Position numbers and translations under genes: made by a program. The notes beneath the pieces were generated by a model that did not search any database, had not been told where the DNA came from, and saw nothing but the letters and a program-made list of their open reading frames with translations. A stretch of 64,000 bases of DNA, taken from assembly GCA_029776225.1 (NCBI GenBank), contig JAKOTR010000054.1:241222-305221 (forward strand). Reading direction: 5' to 3'. Shown here piece after piece: positions 33,076-42,784 of the stretch. The stretch's first letter is position 1. The number at the start of each line of letters is the position of its first letter. This DNA is from Acidobacteriota bacterium (GTDB lineage: Bacteria; Acidobacteriota; Terriglobia; Bryobacterales; Bryobacteraceae).

Positions 33076-36000
33076 CAAGGTCATCGACTTCGCGGCAAAC
33101 AACAAGCTGATCGTGTTCATCCTGGCCGCCGTGGCCGTTCTCTACGGCGTGTGGTCGATGGCGAACGTGCCGCTCGATGCGCTCCCCGACCTCAGCGACA
33201 CGCAAGTGATCGTTTACTCGAGGTGGGACCGCAGCCCCGACATTATCGAGGACCAGGTCACCTATCCGATCGTCACGGCCATGCTCGGCGCGCCGAAGGT
33301 GAAGGACGTCCGGGGCTTCTCCGATTTCGGCTTTTCGTACGTTTACATCATTTTCGAGGAAGGCACAGATATTTACTGGGCGCGGTCCCGCACGCTGGAG
33401 TACCTCTCGGGAGTTCTGCCGCGGCTCCCGCAGGGCGTCACCACCGAACTCGGGCCGGATGCCACCGGCATCGGCTGGGTCTTTCAGTACGCCCTGATCG
33501 ACACCAGCGGCAAGCACTCCCTGGCCGACCTGCGCTCGTATCAGGACTGGTATCTTCGCTATTACCTGAAATCCGTGCCCGGCGTGGCGGAGGTCGCCTC
33601 ACTGGGCGGCTTCGTGCGGCAGTATCAGGTCAACGTAGATCCTAACAAGCTCCAGGCTTACAACATTCCAATCCGGAAGGTCGTGGAAGCGGTGCGCGCC
33701 GGCAACAGCGATGCAGGCGGCCGCCTGATCGAGTTCACCGGCGCCGAGTACATGGTCCGCGGCCGCGGTTATGCCCAATCCGCCGAGGACATCGGAAAAA
33801 TCGTGCTGGCGACGAGCGCGAACGGCGTTCCCATCCGCGTCCAGGACGTCGGCACAGTCACGCTGGGCCCCGACATTCGCCGCGGCGTGGCCGATTGGAA
33901 CGGCACGGGCGAAACCGTGTCCGGCATCGTCATCATGCGCCAGGGCGAGAACGCCCTCGAGGTGATCGAGCGGGTCAAGCAGAAACTGAAGGAAATCGAG
34001 CCGGGCATGCCCGCCGGCGTCAAAGTGGTCACCGCCTACGACCGGTCCGATCTCATCCTGCGCTCAATCGACAACCTCAAGAACACGCTTCGTGAGGAAC
34101 TCATCATCGTCTCCGTCGTCATTCTGATCTTCCTCTGGCACGTGCCGAGCGCTTTGATTCCCATCATCACGATTCCGGTTGCGGTGATCATTTCGTTCAT
34201 CCCGATGAAGATGATGGGGCTCACCTCCAACATCATGTCGCTTGGCGGCATCGCCATTGCCATCGGCGCGATGGTGGATGCGGCGATTGTGGTGGTCGAA
34301 CAGACGCACAAGAAGCTGGAGGAATGGGAGCGCAAGGGGCGCCGCGAGGACTACCACAAAGTGGTGGTCAGCGCGGTAAAGGAAGTCGGCGGCCCGAGCT
34401 TCTTCGCTCTGCTGGTGATCGCGGTGTCGTTCCTGCCAGTTCTCACCCTTGAGGCGCAGGAAGGCCGCCTGTTCAAGCCGCTGGCTTACACGAAGAATTT
34501 CTCGATGATCATTGCGGCCGTTCTCGCCGTCACGCTCGACCCGGCGATGCGGCTGCTGTTCACCCACATGAGAAACTTCGAGTTCCGCCCGCGGTGGCTG
34601 GCGCGCGCGGCAAACGCCGTCCTGGTGGGAAAGATACACTCCGAGGAGCGCCACCCGATCAGCCGCATTCTGATCGCGCTGTACGAGCCCGTGTGCGCGT
34701 GGTCGCTGCGCTGGAAGTGGCTGGTGATCGGCGGCGCGGCCGCGATCGTCATCCTGACAATCCCCATCTACAACCGCCTTGGCTCGGAATTCATGCCACC
34801 GCTTGACGAAGGCTCTTTGCTCTACATGCCGACCACTCTGCCGGGCATCTCCGTGACCGAAGCGCAGAGGCTGTTGCAGGTCCAGGACCGCATCATCAAG
34901 TCGTTCCCCGAAGTCGACCGGGTGTTGGGCAAAGCGGGCCGCGCCGAGACCTCCACCGATCCCGCTCCGTTCTCGATGATGGAGACCGTCATTCTTCTCA
35001 AACCGAAGCATGAATGGCGGAAGGTAAGCACCTGGTACGATTCGTGGGCTCCGCAATGGCTCAGGCCGGTTCTGGGCCGCATCACCTCCGATCACATCTC
35101 CACCGAGCAGCTCATCGAGGAAATGAACGAAGCGCTGAAAATCCCCGGGACTTCGAATGCCTGGACGATGCCGATCAAGGCTCGCGTGGACATGCTCACC
35201 ACCGGCATCCGCACCCCCGTCGGCATCAAGATCTACGGCGCTGACATCCAGAAGATCGAGGAACTCGGGGCGCGGATCGAAGCCGTCCTGCCCAAAGTGC
35301 AGGGCACGCGCAGCGTTTTTTCAGAACGCACGCGCGGAGGCTACTTCCTGGACTTCAACTGGAAACGCGATGAGCTGGCGCGCTACGGCCTGACCATCGA
35401 CATGGCGCAGGACGTGATCATGTCCGCCGTCGGCGGCGAGAACGTCACCACCACTATCGAAGGACGCGAGCGCTACCCCGTCAACGTGCGTTATTCCCGC
35501 GACTATCGCAGCGATATCGCCAGCCTCAAGCGCGTGCTGGTGCCGGCAATGAACGGCGAAATGCAGGTTCCGCTGTCCCAGTTGGCCGACGTGAAGATGG
35601 TCAGCGGACCGGCGATGCTCCGCGACGAGAACGGCATGCTGAGCGGCTACGTCTACGTCGATGTGGCCGGCCGGGACATAGGCAGCTATGTCGCCGAAGC
35701 CAAGGAGACCATTCGCAACAGCCTGCAACTGCCTCCCGGCTATTCGCTGGTCTGGAGCGGCCAGTATGAGGCGATGGAACGCGTTCGCGAAAAGCTCACT
35801 ATTGTGCTGCCGGTGACGCTGTTCCTGGTCTTCATGCTGCTGTATCTCAACACGAGGTCGATCGCCAAGACCATGATCATCGTCCTGGCCGTGCCGTTTT
35901 CGGCCGTGGGCGCCATATGGCTTCTGTACGCGCTTGACTACAACATGAGCGTCGGCGTCTGGGTGGGCATCATCGCACTGCTGGGCGTGGATGCCGAGAC

Positions 36001-36331
36001 GGGCGTGTTCATGCTCCTTTACCTCGATCTCGCCTACGAAGAGGCACGCAAAAACGGACGGCTCCGCAGCCTCGCGGATCTCCAGCAGGCGATCATGCAC
36101 GGCGCGGTGAAAAGGATCCGGCCGAAGTTCATGACCGTCGCGGTCATGTTCATGGGCCTGGTTCCGATCATGTGGTCCACAGGCGCCGGCTCCGACGTGA
36201 TGAGACGCATTGCCGCCCCCATGATTGGCGGCATCCTCACGTCCTTCGTTCTGGAACTGGTCGTCTACCCGGCTATTTACGAGATTTGGAAATGGAACTT
36301 CGAAGTCAAAAAGCTGTTGGCGCGTTCGTAA
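33068..36331 (+). CDS. cusA: Heavy-metal efflux RND pump, Cu(I)/Ag(I) type (CusA-like)
   Basis: 1087-residue inner-membrane proton antiporter with 12 helices and two large periplasmic loops. Its transmembrane proton path has GAMVDAAIVVVE, as in CusA, rather than the VDGAVV form of the Co/Zn/Cd pumps. The three methionines that carry Cu(I)/Ag(I) in E. coli CusA are conserved: M587 in LLYMPTTLPG, M637 in FSMMETV and M709 in VDMLTTG, with the first two exactly 50 residues apart as in E. coli. Monovalent copper or silver is therefore the likely substrate. The gene overlaps both its neighbours. Confidence 0.93.
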   Translation: MINKVIDFAANNKLIVFILAAVAVLYGVWSMANVPLDALPDLSDTQVIVYSRWDRSPDIIEDQVTYPIVTAMLGAPKVKDVRGFSDFGFSYVYIIFEEGTDIYWARSRTLEYLSGVLPRLPQGVTTELGPDATGIGWVFQYALIDTSGKHSLADLRSYQDWYLRYYLKSVPGVAEVASLGGFVRQYQVNVDPNKLQAYNIPIRKVVEAVRAGNSDAGGRLIEFTGAEYMVRGRGYAQSAEDIGKIVLATSANGVPIRVQDVGTVTLGPDIRRGVADWNGTGETVSGIVIMRQGENALEVIERVKQKLKEIEPGMPAGVKVVTAYDRSDLILRSIDNLKNTLREELIIVSVVILIFLWHVPSALIPIITIPVAVIISFIPMKMMGLTSNIMSLGGIAIAIGAMVDAAIVVVEQTHKKLEEWERKGRREDYHKVVVSAVKEVGGPSFFALLVIAVSFLPVLTLEAQEGRLFKPLAYTKNFSMIIAAVLAVTLDPAMRLLFTHMRNFEFRPRWLARAANAVLVGKIHSEERHPISRILIALYEPVCAWSLRWKWLVIGGAAAIVILTIPIYNRLGSEFMPPLDEGSLLYMPTTLPGISVTEAQRLLQVQDRIIKSFPEVDRVLGKAGRAETSTDPAPFSMMETVILLKPKHEWRKVSTWYDSWAPQWLRPVLGRITSDHISTEQLIEEMNEALKIPGTSNAWTMPIKARVDMLTTGIRTPVGIKIYGADIQKIEELGARIEAVLPKVQGTRSVFSERTRGGYFLDFNWKRDELARYGLTIDMAQDVIMSAVGGENVTTTIEGRERYPVNVRYSRDYRSDIASLKRVLVPAMNGEMQVPLSQLADVKMVSGPAMLRDENGMLSGYVYVDVAGRDIGSYVAEAKETIRNSLQLPPGYSLVWSGQYEAMERVREKLTIVLPVTLFLVFMLLYLNTRSIAKTMIIVLAVPFSAVGAIWLLYALDYNMSVGVWVGIIALLGVDAETGVFMLLYLDLAYEEARKNGRLRSLADLQQAIMHGAVKRIRPKFMTVAVMFMGLVPIMWSTGAGSDVMRRIAAPMIGGILTSFVLELVVYPAIYEIWKWNFEVKKLLARS

Positions 36332-37053
36332 TTATTATGTTCGCGGCGCCGGCGGCGTTTCCGCAGCAGCAATTCCGTTACGAGGCGTGGCACAGGCACT
36401 CGCGTCCGCCTCTCGTCGGGAAGAGCCGCGCCGCCGGAACGCTGTTGATTACGGATGAGGGTATCTCGTTTGCCGAAACCGGCAAGAACGGGAAGGAGCC
36501 AGCGCACAAATGGCACTGGGCGTACGAGGAGATACAGCAACTGGAGCTGTTTCCCAAACACATGCGGCTGCTGACCTACCAGGACGACAAGTGGAAACTC
36601 GGGGCCGACCGCCGGTATCGTTTCGACGGCGATTTTACCGGCGCGTACCCGCTGCTGAAAGCCCGGCTGGGCAACCGCCTCGTGGCCGCGCTGCCCATTA
36701 AAGACCTGAAGGCCGAATGGGAAATTCCCGTGAAGCACCTCCTGCGTTTCGGCGGCACGCACGGCGTGCTCAGGTTCGGCGAGGACCAGGTTGCCTACAT
36801 CACGGACAAGGAAGATGACATGCGTATCTGGAGTTACTCGGATATTGAAAGCGTCAGCAGCAGCGATCCTTATCAGCTAACGATCACCACTTACGAGAAA
36901 GCGGCACTTCACTACGGCAATCGCAAGAGTTTTAACTTTCAACTTAAAAAGCGGCTCGATGAGGCCCGCTACAACCGTTTACATAGAAAAATCAACCAGG
37001 CTCAAGGCCTGCAAATCTTGGAGACTTACCACGAAAGGAACACAGAAGAATGA
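36292..37053 (+). CDS. Secreted protein of unknown function at the end of the cus operon
   Basis: 253 residues with a signal peptide (QKAVGAFVIIMFAAPAAFPQQ) and a mostly beta, Lys/Arg/aromatic-rich body (LLITDEGISFAE, WHWAYEEIQQLELFP, RIWSYSDIESVSSSDPYQLTITTYE). The two segments look like twice-repeated PH- or YokE-like beta domains. The start at 36292 is inside the end of cusA, overlapping by 40 bp, and the next gene follows with an ATGA overlap. Co-transcription with the pump suggests a part in metal tolerance; no metal ligand cluster is visible. Confidence 0.65.
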   Translation: MELRSQKAVGAFVIIMFAAPAAFPQQQFRYEAWHRHSRPPLVGKSRAAGTLLITDEGISFAETGKNGKEPAHKWHWAYEEIQQLELFPKHMRLLTYQDDKWKLGADRRYRFDGDFTGAYPLLKARLGNRLVAALPIKDLKAEWEIPVKHLLRFGGTHGVLRFGEDQVAYITDKEDDMRIWSYSDIESVSSSDPYQLTITTYEKAALHYGNRKSFNFQLKKRLDEARYNRLHRKINQAQGLQILETYHERNTEE

Positions 37054-37418
37054 AACGTCTGATTTTGTTTTCTCTCGCTGGCACGCTGCTTTTTGCGGCT
37101 GCTGAACAGCGCACCTTCACCGGCGTCATCACCGACACCATGTGCGGCGGTGACCACAGGGCGATGAACGTTTCTCCCGACGCCGATTGCGTGCTCGAAT
37201 GCATCCGGCACGACAAGAACAACAAATTCGCGCTCTACGACGGCAAGAACGTGTACCGCCTCAGCGACCAGGAGACGCCCGCGAAGTACGCGGGGCAGCG
37301 AGTCAAAGTCACCGGCACTCTTTACGAAAAGACGAAAATTATCAAAGTGGATTCGATCGAGCCCCTCTCTGGCGCCGTGGAAAAACCGAAGGCGTCACCC
37401 GGGCACCATCATCATTGA
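37050..37418 (+). CDS. Small secreted OB-fold-like protein (DUF5818-like) with a His-rich tail
   Basis: 122 residues: a Sec signal (MKRLILFSLAGTLLFAAAEQ), then a beta domain with RTFTGVITDTMCGGDHRAM, CVLECIRHDKNNKFALYDG and AGQRVKVTGTLYEKTKIIKV, the pattern of small bacterial OB-fold proteins. Three cysteines (MCGG, DCVLEC) and the C-terminal GHHHH could bind copper or silver. It is the last gene of the efflux operon and is coupled to the previous gene by ATGA. A periplasmic metal scavenger or chaperone is a reasonable inference. Confidence 0.65.
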   Translation: MKRLILFSLAGTLLFAAAEQRTFTGVITDTMCGGDHRAMNVSPDADCVLECIRHDKNNKFALYDGKNVYRLSDQETPAKYAGQRVKVTGTLYEKTKIIKVDSIEPLSGAVEKPKASPGHHHH

Positions 37419-37432
37419 GGCTCTTGAGGCGC

Positions 37433-37457
37433 TCCGCGCCGGCACGCCTGGCGCGGA
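37433..37457. terminator. Possible hairpin between convergent genes
   Basis: A perfect 8-bp inverted repeat (TCCGCGCC and GGCGCGGA, 9-nt loop) lies between the end of the efflux operon and the convergent enolase-superfamily gene. There is no T-run on either side, so intrinsic termination is uncertain. Confidence 0.35.
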
Positions 37458-37482
37458 TCTACCCCGGTTGAACCGGAACAGG

Positions 37483-38745
37483 TTACAGTTTTACCGGCTC
37501 ATGCCGCTTGACCCAGTCCGGGTCAAACTCAACGCCGAATCCCGGACCGGTGGGAACTTTCATTTTGCCCTTGACCACCTTGAGCGGAGAAGTCTTGCAC
37601 TCGTACCGGACCTGCGTTTGAAGGCCCTTGAATTCGTGATGCTCGCCCGCGTTGGGCACGCAGGAAACCATGTGAATGTTGTACAGGAATCCCAGCCCTC
37701 CGCCGGACATGTGAGGGATGAACTCTTTTCCGCAGGCAGCCGCCATGCGCGCGACTTTCATCGAGCGGATCATGCCCCCGAAGTAATAGTTGTCGGGCTG
37801 CACGATATCGATGCCGTCATTGGCTAACAGCCAGCGGAAGCCGTAGAAGCTGTAGTCCTGCTCGCCGTTGGCGATCGGGATGGTGAGCGCGTCGGCCACC
37901 TGTTTAATGTCCTCCAGGTGATCGAACATCACGGGCTCTTCGAAGTACCTGTACTTGTACTCCTCCAGCAGCCTGCCCACGCGAATCGCCTCCGGCACGG
38001 TGTAAAAGCTGTTCGAGTCGGCGTAAAGCGCCATATCGTCGCCGAACGTCTTGCGCACAAGCGGCACGATCTTCTCGGTCCTGCCCGGAGGGCCTTCAGC
38101 ATACATGTCCGTCGTCATGAACATGAGCCCGCCCACCTTGATCTTGAGCGCCCGCGCGTCGTAGGCGGCCACGGCTTCTTTGATCAGCTCGATCGATTCC
38201 TCCACGGGTTTCTCGCGCCATTCGGTCGCGATGTACACTCCGACCTCGGGGTTGTGAATCTCCCCGATAAGCTGGCCCACCGGCTTGTTCGCGATGCGGC
38301 CGAGCATGTCGAGGACGGCGAACTCAAGCGTGGCCAAGGGCAGCCCGAGAGCCATGCCATTCAGACGGAAGTTGAAGCTATAGATGTAAATCTTGTCCAG
38401 AATCAGATCCAGCTCGCGCGCGTCCTTTCCGACGAAGAAAGGCTGCACGTTTCTCAGGAAGATGGGAAACAGCGTGCTCATGCCGCTGTGCCCCACCGAC
38501 ATTCCTTCGGCCCCGTCGCGCGACCGCACCCTGCAAAGGAAGCTGTTTCTCATCCGCAGCAGTTCGACCGTCTCAATGATGACCGGGTCGCGAAACAACT
38601 GCTTCTTCAGCACGGGCTGTTTCAAAATCTCGCCGAGCCGGTTATACCGCGCACGCGGCGTCTCCGCTGCCTTTCCGGCCGAAGGCAAGGTGGCAAAGCC
38701 GGCCCCGGTAGCGGTTGAGATGAATTGACGGCGACTGGCCTTCAT
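37483..38745 (-). CDS. Enolase-superfamily enzyme (mandelate racemase/muconate lactonising type), Tat-exported
   Basis: 420 residues. The Tat signal begins [16 protein letters not shown] with the twin arginines. The barrel carries the general-base Lys in ALKIKVGG, metal ligands in [16 protein letters not shown] and IANGEQ, and the late [17 protein letters not shown] segment with a later FIPHMSGGG. This is the mandelate-racemase subgroup layout. The exact sugar-acid or amino-acid substrate is not readable. A longer frame reaches 38970, but the ATG at 38745 has AGGAG 10 nt upstream and begins the Tat signal. Confidence 0.82.
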   Translation of the reverse strand: MKASRRQFISTATGAGFATLPSAGKAAETPRARYNRLGEILKQPVLKKQLFRDPVIIETVELLRMRNSFLCRVRSRDGAEGMSVGHSGMSTLFPIFLRNVQPFFVGKDARELDLILDKIYIYSFNFRLNGMALGLPLATLEFAVLDMLGRIANKPVGQLIGEIHNPEVGVYIATEWREKPVEESIELIKEAVAAYDARALKIKVGGLMFMTTDMYAEGPPGRTEKIVPLVRKTFGDDMALYADSNSFYTVPEAIRVGRLLEEYKYRYFEEPVMFDHLEDIKQVADALTIPIANGEQDYSFYGFRWLLANDGIDIVQPDNYYFGGMIRSMKVARMAAACGKEFIPHMSGGGLGFLYNIHMVSCVPNAGEHHEFKGLQTQVRYECKTSPLKVVKGKMKVPTGPGFGVEFDPDWVKRHEPVKL

Positions 38746-38925
38746 GTGTTCGCAACTCCTATTCTGGAATGATACACCGGTTCGCGCCGCCCGGGGCTCG
38801 ACCGCGGAAGGCCGCCAAGTTGCTAACTCAAATAGCGCGCCGCAGCACCCTGCGCGTTTAACAGCCGTATACGCTCCCGCACGGGTTAGAATAGATTGCG
38901 ACCGAACTGGGAGGTCTCGTCCACA

Positions 38926-40659
38926 GTGCTCATCGTGCTCACGGCTCCCCTCACCGAGACCATCGACCACGCCGGATATTTCATTCAGATGGCTCTAGCC
39001 TCTCTGCCCAAGTTTGGAGAGAGAATTATCAACTCGAAATACCCGCGCTGGAAAGAGGTCGAACGCAACGAAGACGGCTCGGCCCGTGTCATGCCGGCGG
39101 GCGTGCGGCTGCTGGAGGCTTCTCTGCTGCGCGAATTCTCGCCGCAGGAGGTCGTCGCCTGCTATCCGGACGACCTGGACCGTTTCATCGGCCCCGATAC
39201 GAGGCTGGTTTGCGTCTCTACGCACAACCCCTTGGGCGTCACTTTCGCCGCCGGAGTGTATGCGTCTGTATTCGGTTCGTCGCGCGAGCCAATCAACTCG
39301 CACTACGCCCGGCAGCTTTTCGAGAAGATCAAAAACAACCCTTACCGCGCCAATTTCAAGGTGATCGTTGGCGGCTCAGGCGGCTGGCAAATCAAGCAGA
39401 CCAACACTTACGACGAATTGGGCGTGGATTGCGTGGTGGAAGGACGGAGCGAATCCGCCGATGTACTCGAGCTTGTCCGCCGCGCGATCCGCGGAGAGCC
39501 GCTCCCGCGGGAATACGACGCGAGTCATCCGCGCAGCCGCGACGAGGTCCTCACCCCCGATAAGCGGACCACGTTCGGCGTGGTGGAGATGACCACCGGC
39601 TGCGGGCGCCGCTGCCACTTCTGCGTGCCGGACCTCAACCCCCAGCTCGACGTGCCCAAGGAAAAAATCATGCGCGCCGTGAGGGCGAACGTGCGCGAGG
39701 GCAACAAACAGATTTCGCTCGCCACCGAGGACATGTTCATCTGGGGCCAGATCGGCACGGGCGTTCCGTTTTATTTCCCGAACCGCGAGGCGCTGCTGGA
39801 TCTCTACTCGGAGATCGTGAATACACCCGGCGTCGAGCAGCACGTTTTGAGCCATGCCACGCTGGCGCCGGCGGTGGTGGATCCCCTGCTGATCAAGAAG
39901 CTCTCGGATATCCTCCTGGACAAGAGCCCGATCCATCTGCCGTCCCACAGCACGCACCCGCGTAAGAAGATACTGAGCCCGCTGATTGGGCTCGAAACCG
40001 GCTCGACGCGCCTGGCGAAAATCATCATGCCGGGCAAGGGCGCGCCCTTTTCGATCGAGGACTGGCCCAGCGTGGTCATCCAGGGCCTGACGATTCTGAA
40101 CCGCAACAACTGGTTTCCGGTGCTGACGCTGATGATCGGCAGTCCGGGCGAGACTGACGAGGACGTCAAGGCAACGCTCGATCTGGTGTACGAAATCGAG
40201 CGGCGGAAACTATTTGCTTTTCTTGTGCCGTCGATCTTCACGCCGCTCCACGATACGCGGATGCAGCACAAGAAGGGCGTGACGGAGACCTCCGAACTCA
40301 GCGCGTTGCAGTGGCAGTTGATGATGAAGTGCTGGAAGATGAATTTGCGGCCGGGCCAGCATAGCTGGTGGGGGCCGACCGCGTGGCGGCTCGGCGCGCT
40401 CGGCCTCTGGCTGTACAAGCTCCGGCGCATCAACGGTCCCAGGTTCACCTGGCCGCTGTTGATGTTTGCGAGCGCGCTGCCGGAATCTCTTATGCAGCGC
40501 ATGGGCAAGCTTTATCGTCCCAAGCCGCTCAAGATCAAAAGCCGCAAGGAGCTGCTGGCGACGGTGAAGCCGCAGCACTGGAAATACCTGCGCGCCGACA
40601 ACGGCGACCTGCCCGAAGGCTACGTCGAGGCGATCGCTGCCGGGCGCGCAACCGGTTGA
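38926..40659 (+). CDS. Cobalamin-binding-type radical SAM protein
   Basis: 577 residues. The N-terminal part (about 1-200) resembles the B12-binding Rossmann domain of this family ([23 protein letters not shown]), though no DxHxxG loop is seen, as in several members that bind B12 base-off. The radical SAM core has the cluster motif C-x3-C-x2-C in [11 protein letters not shown] and [27 protein letters not shown] later. The C-terminus is helical. Members methylate or cyclise unreactive carbons. A GTG at 38926 with GGGAGG upstream is preferred over TTG at 38896. No obvious substrate gene lies beside it. Confidence 0.82.
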   Translation: MLIVLTAPLTETIDHAGYFIQMALASLPKFGERIINSKYPRWKEVERNEDGSARVMPAGVRLLEASLLREFSPQEVVACYPDDLDRFIGPDTRLVCVSTHNPLGVTFAAGVYASVFGSSREPINSHYARQLFEKIKNNPYRANFKVIVGGSGGWQIKQTNTYDELGVDCVVEGRSESADVLELVRRAIRGEPLPREYDASHPRSRDEVLTPDKRTTFGVVEMTTGCGRRCHFCVPDLNPQLDVPKEKIMRAVRANVREGNKQISLATEDMFIWGQIGTGVPFYFPNREALLDLYSEIVNTPGVEQHVLSHATLAPAVVDPLLIKKLSDILLDKSPIHLPSHSTHPRKKILSPLIGLETGSTRLAKIIMPGKGAPFSIEDWPSVVIQGLTILNRNNWFPVLTLMIGSPGETDEDVKATLDLVYEIERRKLFAFLVPSIFTPLHDTRMQHKKGVTETSELSALQWQLMMKCWKMNLRPGQHSWWGPTAWRLGALGLWLYKLRRINGPRFTWPLLMFASALPESLMQRMGKLYRPKPLKIKSRKELLATVKPQHWKYLRADNGDLPEGYVEAIAAGRATG

Positions 40660-40726
40660 GGGCTGAACAGCGCTGATTCAGAAGTGCAGGTGGTAACCTG
40701 AGATCAGATTGAGGGGGGAGATGCAG

Positions 40727-41320
40727 ATGACTCCAGCGAAAATACCGGGATACAACTTCGGCACTCCGGAAGTGCCACGGTCGCCGCTGAGTGAGAAGGA
40801 TTTTGACCGGCTGAAACAGACGGTCATGTTTACCGAATCCGACGTTAAGTACCTTCGCATGTCGAAAGAGGTGCTGGCGGATCAGGTGGAAGCCATTCTG
40901 GACGTCTGGTACGGGTTTATCGGCTCTCTGCCGTTCTTGCTGCACTATTTCACCCGGAAGTCTGACGGGCAGCCTGATACCGGCTACCTGGAAGCGGTCC
41001 GGCGGCGCTTCGGGCAGTGGATCATCGACACTGCCAGCGCCAACTACGACCAGAAATGGCTGGACTACCAGTACGAGATCGGCCTGCGGCACCATCGCAT
41101 CGCGAAGAACAAGACAGACCGCGTGGATTCGGTCGAACTCATCAACTACCGCTACATTCCGCTCACCGTCTATCCGATCGTGTCGACACTCAAGCCGTTC
41201 CTGGAAAAGAAGGGGCATTCGCTTGAGGATGTCGAGGGCATGTATCAGGCATGGTTGAAGTCCGTGCTGCTGCAAGTCACCCTTTGGAGCCAGCCCTACA
41301 TCAAGGACGGCGATTTCTAA
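40727..41320 (+). CDS. Protoglobin family haem protein
   Basis: 197-residue single-domain protoglobin (globin-fold haem sensor, without a signalling domain). The segment WLDYQYEIGLRHHRIAKNKTD holds the proximal His, and ILDVWYGFIGSLPFLLHYF and INYRYIPLTVYPI match the protoglobin helices. It probably binds O2, CO or NO and acts in gas or nitrosative stress handling. Two ATGs follow the GGGGGGAG ribosome site; the second, 7 nt away, is chosen. Confidence 0.85.
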   Translation: MTPAKIPGYNFGTPEVPRSPLSEKDFDRLKQTVMFTESDVKYLRMSKEVLADQVEAILDVWYGFIGSLPFLLHYFTRKSDGQPDTGYLEAVRRRFGQWIIDTASANYDQKWLDYQYEIGLRHHRIAKNKTDRVDSVELINYRYIPLTVYPIVSTLKPFLEKKGHSLEDVEGMYQAWLKSVLLQVTLWSQPYIKDGDF

Positions 41321-41339
41321 GGATTCGCGAAACGGACAA

Positions 41340-41365
41340 AGCGCCGCTCGCAGCCGGGCGGCGCT
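41340..41365 (+). terminator. Possible hairpin after the protoglobin gene
   Basis: A perfect 8-bp inverted repeat (AGCGCCGC and GCGGCGCT with a 10-nt loop) begins 20 bp after the protoglobin stop codon. No T-run follows, so it is only a weak terminator candidate. Confidence 0.35.
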
Positions 41366-41413
41366 AGCGTGTGTGGCCTTCCCCGATACGTTACCATTGA
41401 AGAAGTTCCACGT

Positions 41414-42784
41414 ATGAAACCTTTGATCTTTTGCCTGCTCGTTCTTTGCGCCGGCGTGTTGATTTCCGAAGCCGCGTCGCTCAACATCCCCATCGAGAAG
41501 CACACGCTGAAAAACGGAATGCGGGTGATTTTCTCAAGAGACACCTCGGTGCCGGTTGTGAGCGTGTACTTGATTTACGGGGTAGGCGCCCGGAACGAGG
41601 AGAAAGGGCGCACCGGTTTCGCGCACCTGTTTGAACACATGATGTTCCAGGGCTCGAAGAACGCGCCCAAGGGCATGCATTTCAAGCTCGTGGAATCGAA
41701 CGGGGGCTCGCTGAACGGCTCGACGCATCCGGACTACACCGATTATTTCGAGGTGCTCCCTTCGAACAAGCTCGCGCTCGGCCTGTGGCTTGAAGCCGAC
41801 CGCATGCGCGCGCTCGCGATCAACCAGGAGAACCTCGACAACCAGAAGGAAGCGGTGAAGCAGGAACGGCGGCTCTCCTTTGACAACCAGCCGTACGCAA
41901 CCGCCATCGTCGACCGCTGGCCCGAACTTGCGTTCAACAACTGGCAGAATGCGCACTCTATCATCGGGTCGTTCGAGGATTTGAACGCCGCCACCGTCGA
42001 GGACGTGGCGCGCTTTTTCAAGACGTATTACGCGCCGAACAACGCCGTGCTGGTGATTTCGGGCGATTTCGACACGGCGGAAGCGAAGAAACTTGTGGAG
42101 ACCTACTTCGGCGATATCCCGGCTCAACAGCAGCCGAAGGCGCCCGATCTGACCGAGCCTCCGCGCACCCAGCCGAAGTATGAGGTGTACCGCGATCCCC
42201 TGGCACGCGTTCCCGCGGTGATCATCGGCTATCCGGGCCCCGTTCGCCGCTCCGCCGACTACAACGCGCTGGTGATGCTCGACCTGCTGCTCACCGGCGG
42301 CGACAGTTCGCGCTTCCAGCAGAACCTGGTGAAAGGGAAAAAGTCCGTGATCCAGTACGAGGCCAACCTCGGCTGGCCGTTTGCCAGCGCCTCCGATTAC
42401 AAGGATCCCGGGCTCTACGCCATGTATCTCCTCTACAACCCGGCGTTCACCGGCGAGCAGATCGTCGCGCAGGTTGAAGAGGAGATCGCCAAAATCATCA
42501 ATGAGGGCGTGGATGCCAAGGAACTCGAACGCGCCCGCACGTTCTTGCGCGCAACGCGCTTCCAGCAGTTGCAGAGCTCGCACGCGCGCGCCGCGCTTCT
42601 TGGCCGCTACGAACTGCTGGACGGCAAGCCGGAGCTGATCAACACGGAACTGAACGATTTCCTCGCAGTCACCGCCGATCAGATACGCGCCGCGGCGAAA
42701 AAGTACTGCGACCCGGGCAAGCGGATCGTGCTGGACATCGTTCCCGCTCCTCCGGCGCCCGAAAAGCCGGAGGACAAGACGTGA
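41414..42784 (+). CDS. M16 zinc peptidase, active subunit (pair A)
   Basis: 456 residues with a signal peptide (MKPLIFCLLVLCAGVLISEA), so periplasmic. The inverted zinc motif is intact, with H71, E74 and H75 in FAHLFEHMMF, and the distal Glu is in the later EAVKQERR region. It folds as two M16 halves with the inactive partner encoded next. An earlier in-frame start at 41369 has no signal. Stop and the next GTG overlap by 4 bp (GTGA), so the subunits are made together. It is probably a peptidase of small peptides, like PqqL or the chloroplast/mitochondrial processing family. Confidence 0.88.
   Translation: MKPLIFCLLVLCAGVLISEAASLNIPIEKHTLKNGMRVIFSRDTSVPVVSVYLIYGVGARNEEKGRTGFAHLFEHMMFQGSKNAPKGMHFKLVESNGGSLNGSTHPDYTDYFEVLPSNKLALGLWLEADRMRALAINQENLDNQKEAVKQERRLSFDNQPYATAIVDRWPELAFNNWQNAHSIIGSFEDLNAATVEDVARFFKTYYAPNNAVLVISGDFDTAEAKKLVETYFGDIPAQQQPKAPDLTEPPRTQPKYEVYRDPLARVPAVIIGYPGPVRRSADYNALVMLDLLLTGGDSSRFQQNLVKGKKSVIQYEANLGWPFASASDYKDPGLYAMYLLYNPAFTGEQIVAQVEEEIAKIINEGVDAKELERARTFLRATRFQQLQSSHARAALLGRYELLDGKPELINTELNDFLAVTADQIRAAAKKYCDPGKRIVLDIVPAPPAPEKPEDKT

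Noticed and set aside
36172..36291. Forty-codon N-terminal extension of the secreted protein after cusA
   Set aside because: It lies wholly in cusA, is Arg/His-rich, and would bury the signal peptide.
38746..38970. Longer N-terminus for the enolase-superfamily gene
   Set aside because: The extension is Arg/Cys/Ala-rich without a pattern. The ATG at 38745 has AGGAG upstream and opens a Tat signal.
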